A stretch of 64,000 bases of DNA from JAWKUK01 sp964402175 (GCA_964402175.1 CAYOBN010000001.1:146645-210644), one strand, 5' to 3'; shown: positions 16,707-25,480, counted from the stretch's first letter. Numbers and translations: made by a program. Notes: generated by a model from the sequence alone, not told the origin.

Positions 16707-17795
16707 TCACGCGCCGACCGGCGCCCTCCCTTTGACTCGATAGACGTAGGCGAGCACGCGAGCGACGGCCTCGAAGAGCTCCGCGGGGACGGAGTCCCCG
16801 ATCTCGCAGGTCCGGTGCAGCGCCCGGGCCAACGGCGGTTCTTCGTAGACGATGACTCCATGCTCGGTTGCGACCTCCCGGATCCGGAACGCGACTTCGT
16901 CGAGGCCCTTGGCAACGACGACGGGCGCGCGACCCATGGCTTCGTCGTACCGGAGCGCGACCGCGAAGTGAGTGGGGTTGGTGATGACGACCGTTGCGTT
17001 CGGTACGTCCTCCATCATGCGCCGACTGGCGAGCTCACGCTGGACCTGCCGGATACGCGACTTCACCAGGGGATCACCTTCAGCGTTACGGGATTCGTCG
17101 CGGACCTCCTTCTTCGTCATGCGCAAGTCCTTCGAGTGCTGCATGCGTTGGAAGAAGAAGTCCCAGACCGCGAGCGCGACGAGCACCAAGAGCCCAGCGA
17201 CGACGGCGCGGAACATGACGAAGCCAAGCGCTTGCAGGAAGGGACCAAGGCCTACATCGACGAGCCCGCTCGACTGTGGCGCGAAGAGCGCAGTCACACC
17301 GATCATGGCCGTTCCGATGAGCAGGACCTTCAGGAGTCCCAAGAACGTACGCATCCAACTGCGGACGTTGGCCAGCTTCTGAGCCCCACGGATCGGGTCC
17401 AGCTTCGAGATGTCGGCCTCGATCGCTTTCGAAGCGAAGTGAAGGCCAACCTGGAAGAACCCCGCTACCACAGTGACGAGAAGGAGCGGGCCGACGAGCG
17501 ACAAGAAGCCTGGCGCGACCGCGCGGAACGAAACAACGAGCAACGCCCCGGCTGCTGCAGGATCGAGTTCTACGGCTCCGAATCCACCTAGGCCACGGAG
17601 TCGGGTCTCGACCAAGTCAGCCGCTTGACCACTGATGACGTCTCCCGCCCCGATGAGCGCGCCGAGGAACGCGATCATCGTTGCGACCACCATGACCTCG
17701 CTGGAGAACGCGACCTGACCCTTGTCACGTGCTTCCTCGCGGCGACGGGGGGTCGCTTCCTCGGTTTTCTCGTCGCGATCGGGACCGTCAGCCAT
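16707..17795 (-). CDS. flhB: Flagellar export switch protein FlhB
   Basis: 362 aa. Four membrane spans lie within residues 33-212 after a charged start (DRDEKTEEATPRRREEARDK, which is the family N-terminal signature). The autocleavage motif NPTH is at 273-276, followed by FAVALRYDEAMGRAPVVVAK. Cleavage between N and P switches export from hook to filament substrates. The gene begins 3 nt after fliR and ends 5 nt before flhA. The length is typical. Confidence 0.97.
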   Translation of the reverse strand: MADGPDRDEKTEEATPRRREEARDKGQVAFSSEVMVVATMIAFLGALIGAGDVISGQAADLVETRLRGLGGFGAVELDPAAAGALLVVSFRAVAPGFLSLVGPLLLVTVVAGFFQVGLHFASKAIEADISKLDPIRGAQKLANVRSWMRTFLGLLKVLLIGTAMIGVTALFAPQSSGLVDVGLGPFLQALGFVMFRAVVAGLLVLVALAVWDFFFQRMQHSKDLRMTKKEVRDESRNAEGDPLVKSRIRQVQRELASRRMMEDVPNATVVITNPTHFAVALRYDEAMGRAPVVVAKGLDEVAFRIREVATEHGVIVYEEPPLARALHRTCEIGDSVPAELFEAVARVLAYVYRVKGRAPVGA

Positions 17796-17798
17796 GGC

Positions 17799-18566
17799 TC
17801 AGGTGCCCAGGGCGTCGAGCCCCGCCTCCAGACCGGCCATGAAGCGCCCGAGGAGCGCCTCGAAAGCGGGTGTGATCGTCGGACTGAAGACAGCCAGTCC
17901 CAGCACACCGACGGCGATACGCAGACTGAAACCGAACTCCAGCACGTTGATGTGCGGCACGGCGCGCGCGAGCACACCGATCAGGACCGAGACCATGAAC
18001 AGGAGCAGGAGCACTGGCGCGGCGAAAGTGATGCCGGCCGCGAAGACCTGCCCGAAGAACTGCACGATGAGCGACACGAGGCCAGAGCCCACCAGCACCT
18101 CTCCGACCGGAGCTCGCTCATGTGAAGCGCATAGCGCTCGCACGATCCAGTGATGGCCGTCGACGGCGAGGATCGCCAGGTAGAAGAGGACCTCGTAGAG
18201 GTAGGTCACCGGCGCGTTGGTGTTACCGGTCATCGGGTCGACGGTGCCGGCCATGGCGAATGCCATCTCCTGCCCAACCATCTCGGTGCCGACGCGCAGC
18301 CCAGAGATGACGAGATGCAGGAAGAAAGCCAGCGCGATGCCGATGACGAGCTCACGCAGGGCCAGTACGACGAACGTGATGGCATCCAGCTCACCGAGGC
18401 GCTCCGCGCCAGTGGCGAGGAATGTCAAGCTCGACAGACTGAGAATGAGCGCGATCTTGTAACCCGGCATGTCCGCGCCGTTCCCCAGGAGCGGCGACGC
18501 CAGCACCAACGCGCTGCTGCGCGCGAGATACAGACCGAAGGTCTCGATGAGCCCGCTCTCGATCAT
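17799..18566 (-). CDS. fliR: Flagellar export apparatus protein FliR
   Basis: 255 aa. ATG at 18566, 2 nt after the fliQ stop; the same frame is open upstream inside fliQ but without homology. It has about six spans and the conserved ELVIGIALAFFLHLVISGLR, GTVDPMTGNTNAPVTYLYEV and VPHINVLEFGFSLRIAVGVL. FliR forms the core of the export gate with FliP and FliQ. The usual length is about 260 aa. Confidence 0.95.
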   Translation of the reverse strand: MIESGLIETFGLYLARSSALVLASPLLGNGADMPGYKIALILSLSSLTFLATGAERLGELDAITFVVLALRELVIGIALAFFLHLVISGLRVGTEMVGQEMAFAMAGTVDPMTGNTNAPVTYLYEVLFYLAILAVDGHHWIVRALCASHERAPVGEVLVGSGLVSLIVQFFGQVFAAGITFAAPVLLLLFMVSVLIGVLARAVPHINVLEFGFSLRIAVGVLGLAVFSPTITPAFEALLGRFMAGLEAGLDALGT

Positions 18567-18568
18567 GA

Positions 18569-18847
18569 TCAGGAGAGGCCGAACTCGACCATTTGACCGA
18601 AGACTCGTGTGGTGTACTCCGCCAGCGCTCGCAGTGCGGGCGCGAGCATCAACAGCGTCACCAGCATCACGGCCAGCATCTTCGGGATCAGCGCCATCGT
18701 CTGCTCTTGCACCGAGGTGAGCGCTTGGATGAGGCTGACCAACAGACCCACGGCGAGACCGACGAGCAGCACGGGGCCAGCCACCATCACGGCAGTGACG
18801 AGCAGGTCCCTCGCCAAGTCGACGATGCGTAGGTCGAGGCTCTTCAC
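18569..18847 (-). CDS. fliQ: Flagellar export apparatus protein FliQ
   Basis: 92 aa with two membrane spans (GPVLLVGLAVGLLVSLIQAL and VMLVTLLMLAPALRALAEYT). The central TSVQEQTMALIPKM is the invariant FliQ segment. The start overlaps the fliP stop by 4 nt. It is a subunit of the FliPQR pore complex. Confidence 0.95.
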   Translation of the reverse strand: MKSLDLRIVDLARDLLVTAVMVAGPVLLVGLAVGLLVSLIQALTSVQEQTMALIPKMLAVMLVTLLMLAPALRALAEYTTRVFGQMVEFGLS

Positions 18848-19770
18848 GGGATGACCCCTGCGAAGGAGGAGACGACGGACTCACAGACGAGACGCCAGCC
18901 GTCCACCAGCACGAAGATCAGGACCTTGATCGGGGTCGAGATCATGACCGGCGGCAACATCATCATGCCCATCGAGAGGAGCACGCTCGCGACCACCAGG
19001 TCGATGACGAGGAACGGCAGGAACAACAAGAAGCCCATCTGAAACGCTGTCTTGAGCTCGCTGAGCACGAAAGCTGGAACGAGCACCCGCATCGGTGGGA
19101 GCTCCCGAGCCTCGGCAACGGCATCCATCCCGTCTCCATCGCTCGTGGTCTCATCGCCCACCACGGCGCTCTTCGCTTCCCCCGCGAGCTCTGTGAAGAG
19201 CTCGAGCTCCGCCTTTCGGGTGTTGGCGAGGAGGAAGCCTCCCATGGTCTCCCAGGCCGCTTCCCCCGCCTCTCCGATCGAGAGCTCCCCGCTCTTGTAC
19301 GGGCCCCACGCCTCGGTGTGGAGATCCTGAGCGACCGGTGCCATGACAAACAGCGTCAAGAAGAGCGCAAGGCCAATGATGACGGGGTTGGGTGGCAGCT
19401 CGTTCACCGAGAGCGCCCGGCGCACGAACGAGAGTACGATCACAATGCGGGTGAAGCTCGTCAGTGTGATCAAAGCGGCAGGCAGCAGACTGAGCAGCGT
19501 CAGTAGCAGCGCGACTTCGACCGCGGTCGACAGCTTCCCGTCATTCCCACCGAGCGCCTTCTGCTCCTCCTTGGTGCTGTCGTCGACCTCAGCGGCGACG
19601 CGCTCGCGCTCAGCCGTAACGGCTTCGTCGAAGGCGATACGCAGGCCTGGAGAGGCGTCGATTACCGGGGCCACAACGGGCGCGGTCTCCGGCGCAACAG
19701 TGCGTTGCGCCGGTGCGCTCACTACGAGCGTGAGCAGCGTGACGACGGAAGTCAGCAAGCGTTGTCTCAC
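18844..19770 (-). CDS. fliP: Flagellar export apparatus protein FliP
   Basis: 308 aa with GTG start at 19770 overlapping the fliO TGA. The signal peptide-like N-terminus (LLTSVVTLLTLVVSAPAQ) is followed by a hydrophilic linker, then LLTLLSLLPAALITLTSFTR, RRALSVNELPPNPVIIGLAL and VLSELKTAFQMGFLLFLPFL, all FliP hallmarks. The loop between the second and third spans is long and acidic (about 185-225). FliP assembles into the pentameric export pore. The family length is 245-300 aa. Confidence 0.95.
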   Translation of the reverse strand: MRQRLLTSVVTLLTLVVSAPAQRTVAPETAPVVAPVIDASPGLRIAFDEAVTAERERVAAEVDDSTKEEQKALGGNDGKLSTAVEVALLLTLLSLLPAALITLTSFTRIVIVLSFVRRALSVNELPPNPVIIGLALFLTLFVMAPVAQDLHTEAWGPYKSGELSIGEAGEAAWETMGGFLLANTRKAELELFTELAGEAKSAVVGDETTSDGDGMDAVAEARELPPMRVLVPAFVLSELKTAFQMGFLLFLPFLVIDLVVASVLLSMGMMMLPPVMISTPIKVLIFVLVDGWRLVCESVVSSFAGVIP

Positions 19771-20390
19771 GCGACCACCTCATCGCGCGACGTCTGGACC
19801 AGAGCCTTCGCGCGCGCAGCCTTCCCGAGACGTTGGGCTGCGACGCTCGCGCGTGGTTCGGGGACGGGCAGAACGAAGTCCGTGACCTCACCCACGCGAA
19901 CATCGACGTGCTGCGCGGCCGCGGTGGCGATGGCGCCGGCTTCGGCGATCGCAGGAGAGGCCGGTGCTCGCAGGGCCCCACGGGCTCGATCGAACATCCG
20001 TCGGAAGTCCGGGACGGAGGGGAGCGCTTGGCTGCCATCGCGCTTGCGCTCGACTGCGACGACCTCGGAGTCGAGCTCCGCGAGCAAAGAGACCTCACGA
20101 TCGCCGACCCCCAACGCGAGCGTACGGTCGTAGCAGCGCACCACCAGGAGCTGCCGCCGACCACCAAGGGGCAGGACGTCGATGACGCCTAGTGAGCGGC
20201 GCTCCGCCCGACTCCGCCAAGCTGCACCGAGGACACGCCTCGCCAGGAAGCCCACACCGACGAGCACGCTGAGCGAGATGACGATGGCGGTCGCCATCCA
20301 AGCGAGGTCCGGCCCCGACGACAGGGGACCTACGCTCGAGGACAGCGCAGCGCGCTCGAGGGTCAACGTCGTGGTTGCAGCGATCGGCAT
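19767..20390 (-). CDS. fliO: FliO-like flagellar biosynthesis protein
   Basis: 207 aa from ATG at 20390, which lies 6-7 nt after an AGGAG; the frame is open for 13 codons further upstream. One membrane span (AWMATAIVISLSVLVGVGFL) is followed by the short beta domain SLGVIDVLPLGGRRQLLVVR and then ALGVGDREVSLLAEL, which is the recognisable part of FliO. The rest is a long cytoplasmic Ala-rich tail. FliO acts as a scaffold for FliP assembly. It is the first gene behind the sigma-54 promoter and overlaps fliP. Confidence 0.85.
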   Translation of the reverse strand: MPIAATTTLTLERAALSSSVGPLSSGPDLAWMATAIVISLSVLVGVGFLARRVLGAAWRSRAERRSLGVIDVLPLGGRRQLLVVRCYDRTLALGVGDREVSLLAELDSEVVAVERKRDGSQALPSVPDFRRMFDRARGALRAPASPAIAEAGAIATAAAQHVDVRVGEVTDFVLPVPEPRASVAAQRLGKAARAKALVQTSRDEVVA

Positions 20391-20413
20391 AGGGAGCTCC
20401 TGCCCATGCCATG

Positions 20414-20428
20414 GCAATCGGTGTGCCA
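20414..20428 (-). promoter_or_regulatory. Consensus sigma-54 promoter for the fliO operon
   Basis: On the minus strand TGGCAC-N5-TTGC (TGGCAC at 20428-20423, spacer accga, TTGC at 20417-20414). This is a full match to the -24/-12 consensus with correct spacing, 24 nt upstream of the fliO start codon. The predicted transcript would start near 20402, just before the AGGAG ribosome-binding site. It needs an enhancer-binding activator such as the protein at 36833. Confidence 0.88.
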
Positions 20429-20577
20429 ACCCACTCCAACCGCCTCCAGAGCCCCCCAGAGCCCCCCAGGGGCCCCTCGCCCCTCAGGCTCCGCCGGCCT
20501 TCTGTCGCGAGTCCCGACGACTGTCGGATACAGCGACACTCCGTTCGCGCCCCCCTGGAGGGGTCGTCGGGTCCCCG

Positions 20578-20976
20578 TCAGCCGCTCAGGTTGCAGCGCC
20601 CGCCAGCCGCAGTGTCGTCGTGCCAGCGCTCCGCCCGAGCTGCAGTTCCCGCGAGCAGCAGCCGGTCCCGGAGGGCGTCCTTCTCCCGCGCGACGGTGAA
20701 GACGAGGAGGGAGTGCAGCCTGGCGAGGCCAATGAGCTCGACCCGCAGCGAATCGGTCGTTGCGCGATCGAGTCCATCCGCCCAGTTCTCGAGCGGCCCG
20801 AGCTCTTCGAACGCAGTGTTGACCCGTTCGACGGCTGCGACACTCTTGTCACAGTCCCACGTCTCCGAATGACCCCCGCCGCCGGGGGTGGCGAACTGAA
20901 CACGAGCATCGAGCGCCTCGATCGCCTCAGCGCACGCGCTAGCGGCGGCACCGATACGCTCTCGCAAGCCCGTCAT
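20578..20976 (-). CDS. Helical protein after fliS, FliT-like export chaperone candidate
   Basis: 132 aa from ATG at 20976, which overlaps the fliS stop as ATGA. It is an all-alpha, acidic protein with a start MTGLRERIGAAASACAEAIE and a long helix LRVELIGLARLHSLLVFTVA. Position and size fit a FliT/FlgN-type export chaperone, usually encoded after fliS in fliDST. The sequence is too divergent for me to confirm. No other function suggests itself. Confidence 0.55.
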   Translation of the reverse strand: MTGLRERIGAAASACAEAIEALDARVQFATPGGGGHSETWDCDKSVAAVERVNTAFEELGPLENWADGLDRATTDSLRVELIGLARLHSLLVFTVAREKDALRDRLLLAGTAARAERWHDDTAAGGRCNLSG

Positions 20977-21365
20977 CACGCGACCCGAGTGGTCTCGGCT
21001 TCGACATGCTGCCAACCCTCGAGGAGGGTCCGCAGAACACGCTCGACCGCAGGGATGGGTGCGACAGTACGCTCCAAGAGCGCCTTGGAGAGCTCCGAAC
21101 CGCAGAAGAGGTAGAGCTGCTCCAAGCTCTCGGTGACCTCGTCGTTCAGGGAATGATCGAGAGCTGCACGCAGCTCGGTCACGATGGCGTCCGCGCGGCA
21201 GGTGTACTCCACGAACTCCGAGCGCGGTTCGCGCGGATCACATTCACGCGCCTTCGCCAGGTAGCGTAGCGCACCCTCGTAGAGCAAGCGCACGACCTTG
21301 ATTGGCGGCGCATTCTCGATCGCACTTCGGCGATAGACGTCTGCAGCGGCGGCGTGGTTCATCAT
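20976..21365 (-). CDS. fliS: Flagellin export chaperone FliS
   Basis: 129 aa. The family pattern is visible: YRRSAIENAPPIKVVRLLYE at the N-terminus, the middle TCRADAIVTELRAALDHSL, and NDEVTESLEQLYLFCGSELS followed by LRTLLEGWQHVE. FliS binds the C-terminus of flagellin and prevents early polymerisation. It starts 14 nt after fliD. Confidence 0.93.
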   Translation of the reverse strand: MMNHAAAADVYRRSAIENAPPIKVVRLLYEGALRYLAKARECDPREPRSEFVEYTCRADAIVTELRAALDHSLNDEVTESLEQLYLFCGSELSKALLERTVAPIPAVERVLRTLLEGWQHVEAETTRVA

Positions 21366-21379
21366 ATTCCCCTACCGAA

Positions 21380-22918
21380 TCATCGGCTGTTCGAGCCGAG
21401 TGCATTGCCGAGCGACGCCCCTTGGGCGTTCAAACGGCTCATGAGTTCCTCGAAGCGCGCGTACTGGAGCGTGATCGTCTCGCGGTAGCGCTCGACGCGA
21501 TCTTCTTTGCGCTGAATGTCCTGGTCGAACAGCTTGATGCGCGCGCGCAGCGCATCCTGCTTGGCGTCGAAGATACCGCGGAGCGGCACCTCGGAGGTGC
21601 TACCCGCGAGCGTCCCGAACATCCGATCGATCTCGCGCACGAGGTTGGACATCAACCCGGAGTCACTCGTCTGATCGACGTAGTAGTTCGGGTCGCCAGC
21701 AGCAGCGCCGCCGTTGTCGAAGCCGTCGTCGTCTGCAAAGAGCCCTGCGAGCGCGTCGAGGTTCTCAGCGAACTTCTCGTTGAAGACGCTCTCATTGACG
21801 GTCAGTAGCCCGTCCCGGCCTCGGGAGATGCCGACCAGTCCGAGCGTCGAGAAGCCCTCGGTGTCTCCGGTGACGGCGCTGACGCTGACCCCGAACAGGG
21901 AACGGTTCAGCGCGCTACGGATCCCCCCCAGCAACGAGTCACCGAACAACAGGCCCGTTTTGCCCCCATTGTCGTTGGGATCCTCCGATGGCGTGAAGGT
22001 GCTCTGGGTGTTGATGAACGTCTGGACGGCGTTGAATGCCGAAACGAAGCCGTCGATCTTCGCCCTGACGGCATCGCGGTCGGGCTGCACTGTGATCACC
22101 ACAGGGTCCCCAGGGGTCGTCGTCCGAGCGACGTCGATCGTCAAACCCTCGATGACCCCCGAGAAGTCGTTGTCGGAGCGTCGTACGAGCAGACCATCGA
22201 CCAGCGCAAGGGCGTCGTTCCCTACGGTGATGTTGTTTGCGCTCTGGGCAGCGCCCGCGGCAGATGGGGCCGCGTAGTTGATCGTCAAGCTGCCGCCGCC
22301 GCCGCCGACATCGGAGAACAGGTTCGTTATCCGACCGTCCTCCCCCGCCGTCTTGGATGCGATGACGAGCTGGAAGGAGGGATTGCTCTCCGTACCCGTA
22401 TTGACGACCGACGCGTTGATGTCCTCGCCGGCCATCGAGTTCAAGTCGTTGGCGATCTCGTCCAAGCTCGAGCGGCTCGGATCAACGGTCAAGGAGTAGG
22501 CGGTTTGACCGACGGTGAAGCTGACCTGCTGTCCGCTCGAGCTGCTCAGATCCTGATCGCGCGAGCTCACTGCGTTGAACGCCCAGCGGTCCGTTGCTGC
22601 CAGGCGCTGCACCTCGATGGTGTGGCTCCCCGCGATCGCGTTGGAGTCCGCCGAGACTGTAGCGACCGAAGCATCGGACGCTGTCGCGGAGTTGCTCCGA
22701 AACTCGTTCGAAGTCTGCAGCTCCTTCGCTTTGTCACGCAGCTTCTTGACCAGATCGCCTAGGTTGCCGACGAGATCGAGCTTGCGCGACTCGTTCGAAC
22801 GGCGCGCCTGGAGCGTCTGGATCGGCAAACGCTCGAGGGCCACGAGCTGTTGTACGATCGCCTGCGTATCGATGCCGCTTGCGAGGCCTGAGAAGCTGAT
22901 GCCAGTGCTGCCGACCAT
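21380..22918 (-). CDS. fliD: Flagellar filament cap protein FliD
   Basis: 512 aa. The N-terminal FliD_N domain begins SGLASGIDTQAIVQQLVALE with a short polar start. The hypervariable middle contains a Ser/Gly-rich stretch (DVGGGGGSLTINYAAPSAAG). The C-terminal FliD_C domain has FNAVQTFINTQSTFTPSEDP, LTVNESVFNEKFAENLDALA and a coiled coil IKLFDQDIQRKEDRVERYRE. It ends near a short helix NAQGASLGNALG. It is secreted to cap the filament. A sigma-28-like site lies close upstream at 22937-22963. Confidence 0.95.
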   Translation of the reverse strand: MVGSTGISFSGLASGIDTQAIVQQLVALERLPIQTLQARRSNESRKLDLVGNLGDLVKKLRDKAKELQTSNEFRSNSATASDASVATVSADSNAIAGSHTIEVQRLAATDRWAFNAVSSRDQDLSSSSGQQVSFTVGQTAYSLTVDPSRSSLDEIANDLNSMAGEDINASVVNTGTESNPSFQLVIASKTAGEDGRITNLFSDVGGGGGSLTINYAAPSAAGAAQSANNITVGNDALALVDGLLVRRSDNDFSGVIEGLTIDVARTTTPGDPVVITVQPDRDAVRAKIDGFVSAFNAVQTFINTQSTFTPSEDPNDNGGKTGLLFGDSLLGGIRSALNRSLFGVSVSAVTGDTEGFSTLGLVGISRGRDGLLTVNESVFNEKFAENLDALAGLFADDDGFDNGGAAAGDPNYYVDQTSDSGLMSNLVREIDRMFGTLAGSTSEVPLRGIFDAKQDALRARIKLFDQDIQRKEDRVERYRETITLQYARFEELMSRLNAQGASLGNALGSNSR

Positions 22919-22936
22919 CCTGATCCCTCAGGATAG

Positions 22937-22963
22937 TTATCGGACGCTGGGAGCTGGACTGAA
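22937..22963 (-). promoter_or_regulatory. Sigma-28-like promoter for fliDST
   Basis: Minus strand TCCGATAA at 22944-22937 matches the FliA -10 element GCCGATAA at 7 of 8 positions. A weak -35, TTCA at 22963-22960, lies 15 nt upstream. The predicted transcript start, near 22930, leaves a very short leader before the fliD ATG at 22918, with GAGGG as ribosome-binding site. Confidence 0.5.
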
Positions 22964-23099
22964 CAGGCGCTCAGGAAGAAGCGGGGCGAAGGATCCTGAG
23001 TCGCCAGAACATCATCTCTGAGGGCTGGAAACGGCTTCCCATCGTCAACCCGTACAACCTGCGAGCGATCTGGAAAGTATTTCCAGCTAACAGACGAAC

Positions 23100-23132
23100 C
23101 CGCCCTCCTCGAAGATTCCACGAGGAGGGCGG
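23100..23132 (-). terminator. 12-bp hairpin terminator after flagellin 1
   Basis: Arms 23100-23111 (ccgccctcctcg) and 23121-23132 are perfectly complementary, with a 9-nt loop. It lies about 80 nt after the flagellin stop and well before fliD, with only a two-T run beyond it. It separates flagellin 1 from fliD. Confidence 0.75.
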
Positions 23133-23212
23133 AGTTCGGTTCCGAGTGGCCGGACTCGAGAGGGCGGCCCTCGCGCCTCAGCGCGCGGGCGCGTGATCGA
23201 GCCCGGTCCGGA

Positions 23213-24037
23213 TCAGCCGAGCAGCGACAGCGCGAGCTGCGGCTGGGTGTTCGCCTGAGCCAGGACCGACGTGGCGGCCTGCTGCAGGATGCTGTTCCGG
23301 GTCAGGTCGGCCGTCTCGTAGGCGACGTCGACGTCACGGATCCGGCTCTCGGCGGCCGCGGTGTTCTCGCGGACGTTCAGGATGGACCGGAGGGTGCTGT
23401 CGAGGCGGTTCTGCTGGGCACCGAGGGTACCCCGGCTCGAGTTGACGGTGTTGATCGCGCTGTCGATCGCGCTGATCGCCGAGCTCGCACCCGACGAAGA
23501 CGAGATGTCGAGCGAGCCCACCCCGAGGGTCGAAGCAGTCGCATCGACGATCGAGACCGACACGACGTCGTTGGTGCCCGCGTCGATGCCGACCTGGACG
23601 CTGAGCGAGGTCGCGTTGCCGTCGAGGAGGTTGACGCCGTTGAAGTTGGTGCTGCCGGCGATGCGGTCGAGCTCCTCGATGAGCTGGCTGAACTCGCCGT
23701 TGAGCGTGCCGCGGTCGCCCGAGTTGAGCGTACCGTTGGCGGCCTGCACGGAGAGCTCGCGCATGCGGTTCAGGATGCCGCTCGCCTCGTTGAGCGCGCC
23801 TTCGGCGGTCTGGACGAGCGAGATGCCGTCCTGAGCGTTGCGCGCGGCGACGCCGTAGGAGCGGATGTCGGCCCGCATGCGCTCGGAGATCCCGAGGCCC
23901 GCAGCGTCGTCAGCTGCGGAGGCGATGCGGAGGCCGGACGACAAGCGCGAGAAGTTGCCTTGGAGACGCGATGAAACGTTCCCCAGGTTCCTCTGTGCGG
24001 TCATCGCCGCGATGTTGGTGTTGACACGAAGTCCCAT
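23213..24037 (-). CDS. fliC: Flagellin 1
   Basis: 274 aa, a short flagellin consisting of D0 and D1 with only a small variable middle (about 140-190). N-terminus MGLRVNTNIAAMTAQRNLGN, then SRLSSGLRIASAADDAAGLG. C-terminus ESRIRDVDVAYETADLTRNS and ILQQAATSVLAQANTQPQLA. It is about 70 percent identical by eye to the second flagellin in the conserved ends. The exported subunit polymerises into the filament. I found no convincing sigma-28 or sigma-54 promoter directly upstream, only a weak sigma-54-like match at 24077-24091. Confidence 0.97.
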   Translation of the reverse strand: MGLRVNTNIAAMTAQRNLGNVSSRLQGNFSRLSSGLRIASAADDAAGLGISERMRADIRSYGVAARNAQDGISLVQTAEGALNEASGILNRMRELSVQAANGTLNSGDRGTLNGEFSQLIEELDRIAGSTNFNGVNLLDGNATSLSVQVGIDAGTNDVVSVSIVDATASTLGVGSLDISSSSGASSAISAIDSAINTVNSSRGTLGAQQNRLDSTLRSILNVRENTAAAESRIRDVDVAYETADLTRNSILQQAATSVLAQANTQPQLALSLLG

Positions 24038-24374
24038 TGATTCTCGATTCCTTGGATCGGATACCGTAACGCGGACGCAAGAAGGGGCCCCGGGGACACG
24101 GCTCCAGTTGGAGCACCTGGTTCAGCTGCTGCCACGTAGTCCATCGCCTGTCCGCTTGGCGCGAGAGACCACGAGACGCCGAGCCAGACTAGGCCGCGGG
24201 TGCGTGGGTGATCGTTCGCTTGGGACCCCGGTGCGCGGGGGCACGGTGCACACTGGGTCCGCTCCGGTACCAGACGCTGCGCGTCAGTCGCCGAAGGGCT
24301 GCGATCGATCTGTTCGTCGTTGGTAGAGAGCCTACTCGAGGTATGCAGTACTGAGGTCTCGGTGTCGCCGGTAA
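24038..24374. other. Long intergenic region upstream of flagellin 1
   Basis: The stretch between flagellin 1 and the terminator of flagellin 2 has no convincing gene. It presumably carries the flagellin 1 promoter and leader. A short AAGGA lies before the ATG. GCAA-N5-GGCCCC at 24077-24091 has correct sigma-54 spacing, but its -24 element is poor. Confidence 0.5.
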
Positions 24375-24400
24375 GGGGGACCGCCACCCGGCGGTCCCCC
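24375..24400 (-). terminator. 11-bp hairpin terminator after flagellin 2
   Basis: Arms 24375-24385 (gggggaccgcc) and 24390-24400 are perfectly complementary, with loop accc. It lies 36 nt after the flagellin 2 stop. The minus-strand bases that follow begin TTACC, so the T tract is minimal. Confidence 0.8.
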
Positions 24401-24435
24401 ACTCAGCGAAACGGCACCGAAGCCGTTGTCTCCGC

Positions 24436-25269
24436 TTAACCTTGGAGTAGCGAAAGCGCGATCTGAGGCTGCACGTTAGCCTGCTGGAGCACGCTCATGG
24501 CGGCCTGCTGCATGATGCTGTTCTTGGTCATCTCAGCCGTCTCGAGCGCGACATCGACGTCGCGGATCCGGCTCTCGGACGCGGAGAGGTTCTCGCGCTG
24601 GATCTGGATCGACCGCAGCGCGCTCTCCATCCGGTTCTGCTGAGCACCCAGTTGACCACGCTGGGTGTTGACCTGGTCGATGGCCGAGTCGATAGCAACC
24701 AGCGCGTCCTGCGCGCTGGCGATCGTCGTGACATCGCTCGAGTTGAAGCCCAGGGTCGAAGCACTCGTCTCCGCGAGCGTCACGTTGATGACGTCGTCGG
24801 TCGTGTTGCTGTTGATGCCCACTTGGATCGGGATCCCTGTCGAAGCCGAGCCGTCCAACAGGTTGGTCCCGTTGAAGACGGTCGTCGTCGAGATCCGGTC
24901 GATCTCGGAGACGAGCGCCGAGAACTCGACGTCGAGGGTGCCACGATCCTGAGAGCTCAGCGTGCCGTTTGCGGCTTGCATGCTGAGCTCGCGCATGCGG
25001 TTGAGGATGCTGCTGATCTCGTTCAGCGCGCCCTCCGCCGTCTGCGCCAGGGAGACGCCGTCGAGAGCATTACGCCCTGCGACGCCGTACGACTTGATCT
25101 GCGAGCGCATCCGCTCGGAGATCGCGAGGCCCGCGGCATCATCTGCCGCGACTGCGATCCTCAGGCCGGACGCCAGGCGGGAGTAGTTCCCTTCCAGGCG
25201 AGCGGTGACGTTGCCCAAGTTTCTTTGGGCCGTCAGAGAGGCGATGTTGGTATTGACTCGAAGTCCCAC
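24436..25269 (-). CDS. fliC: Flagellin 2
   Basis: 277 aa with a GTG start at 25269, 7 nt after SD AAAGGAG. The ends are those of a short flagellin: GLRVNTNIASLTAQRNLGN and SRLASGLRIAVAADDAAGLA, then RIRDVDVALETAEMTKNSIM and VLQQANVQPQIALSLLQG. The variable middle (about 145-190) differs from flagellin 1. A sigma-28-like promoter at 25336-25362 and a strong terminator make it a single-gene unit. Two different flagellins imply a composite filament or alternative expression. Confidence 0.97.
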   Translation of the reverse strand: MGLRVNTNIASLTAQRNLGNVTARLEGNYSRLASGLRIAVAADDAAGLAISERMRSQIKSYGVAGRNALDGVSLAQTAEGALNEISSILNRMRELSMQAANGTLSSQDRGTLDVEFSALVSEIDRISTTTVFNGTNLLDGSASTGIPIQVGINSNTTDDVINVTLAETSASTLGFNSSDVTTIASAQDALVAIDSAIDQVNTQRGQLGAQQNRMESALRSIQIQRENLSASESRIRDVDVALETAEMTKNSIMQQAAMSVLQQANVQPQIALSLLQG

Positions 25270-25335
25270 GGTGGGGCTCCTTTCACAACTGGTTCGGTGT
25301 TTGCTGAGATGGCCGGTCGCCCGACCACGAAGAGG

Positions 25336-25362
25336 TTGTCGGCCGAACCTGCATGGAATTGA
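25336..25362 (-). promoter_or_regulatory. Sigma-28-like promoter for flagellin 2
   Basis: Minus strand TCAA at 25362-25359, a 15-nt spacer, then GCCGACAA at 25343-25336. This fits the FliA consensus (TAAA or TCAA, N15, GCCGATAA) with one mismatch in the -10. The transcript would start near 25329, giving a leader of about 60 nt that contains AAAGGAG. Confidence 0.65.
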
Positions 25363-25480
25363 GTCCGGTCAGGCGGAATCTTGGACCGTTCAGTCGTCGG
25401 GCCTCGCGCACGGCCAACCCGCGCTCCGCGCGCGCAGCGTCGCGAACGATCGCGCGGCACACGACGATCCTATGAAGCGG

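Noticed and set aside
24077..24091. Sigma-54-like element upstream of flagellin 1
   Set aside because: GG-N10-GC spacing is right, but the -24 element (GGGGCC) is a poor match. It was left as a note only.
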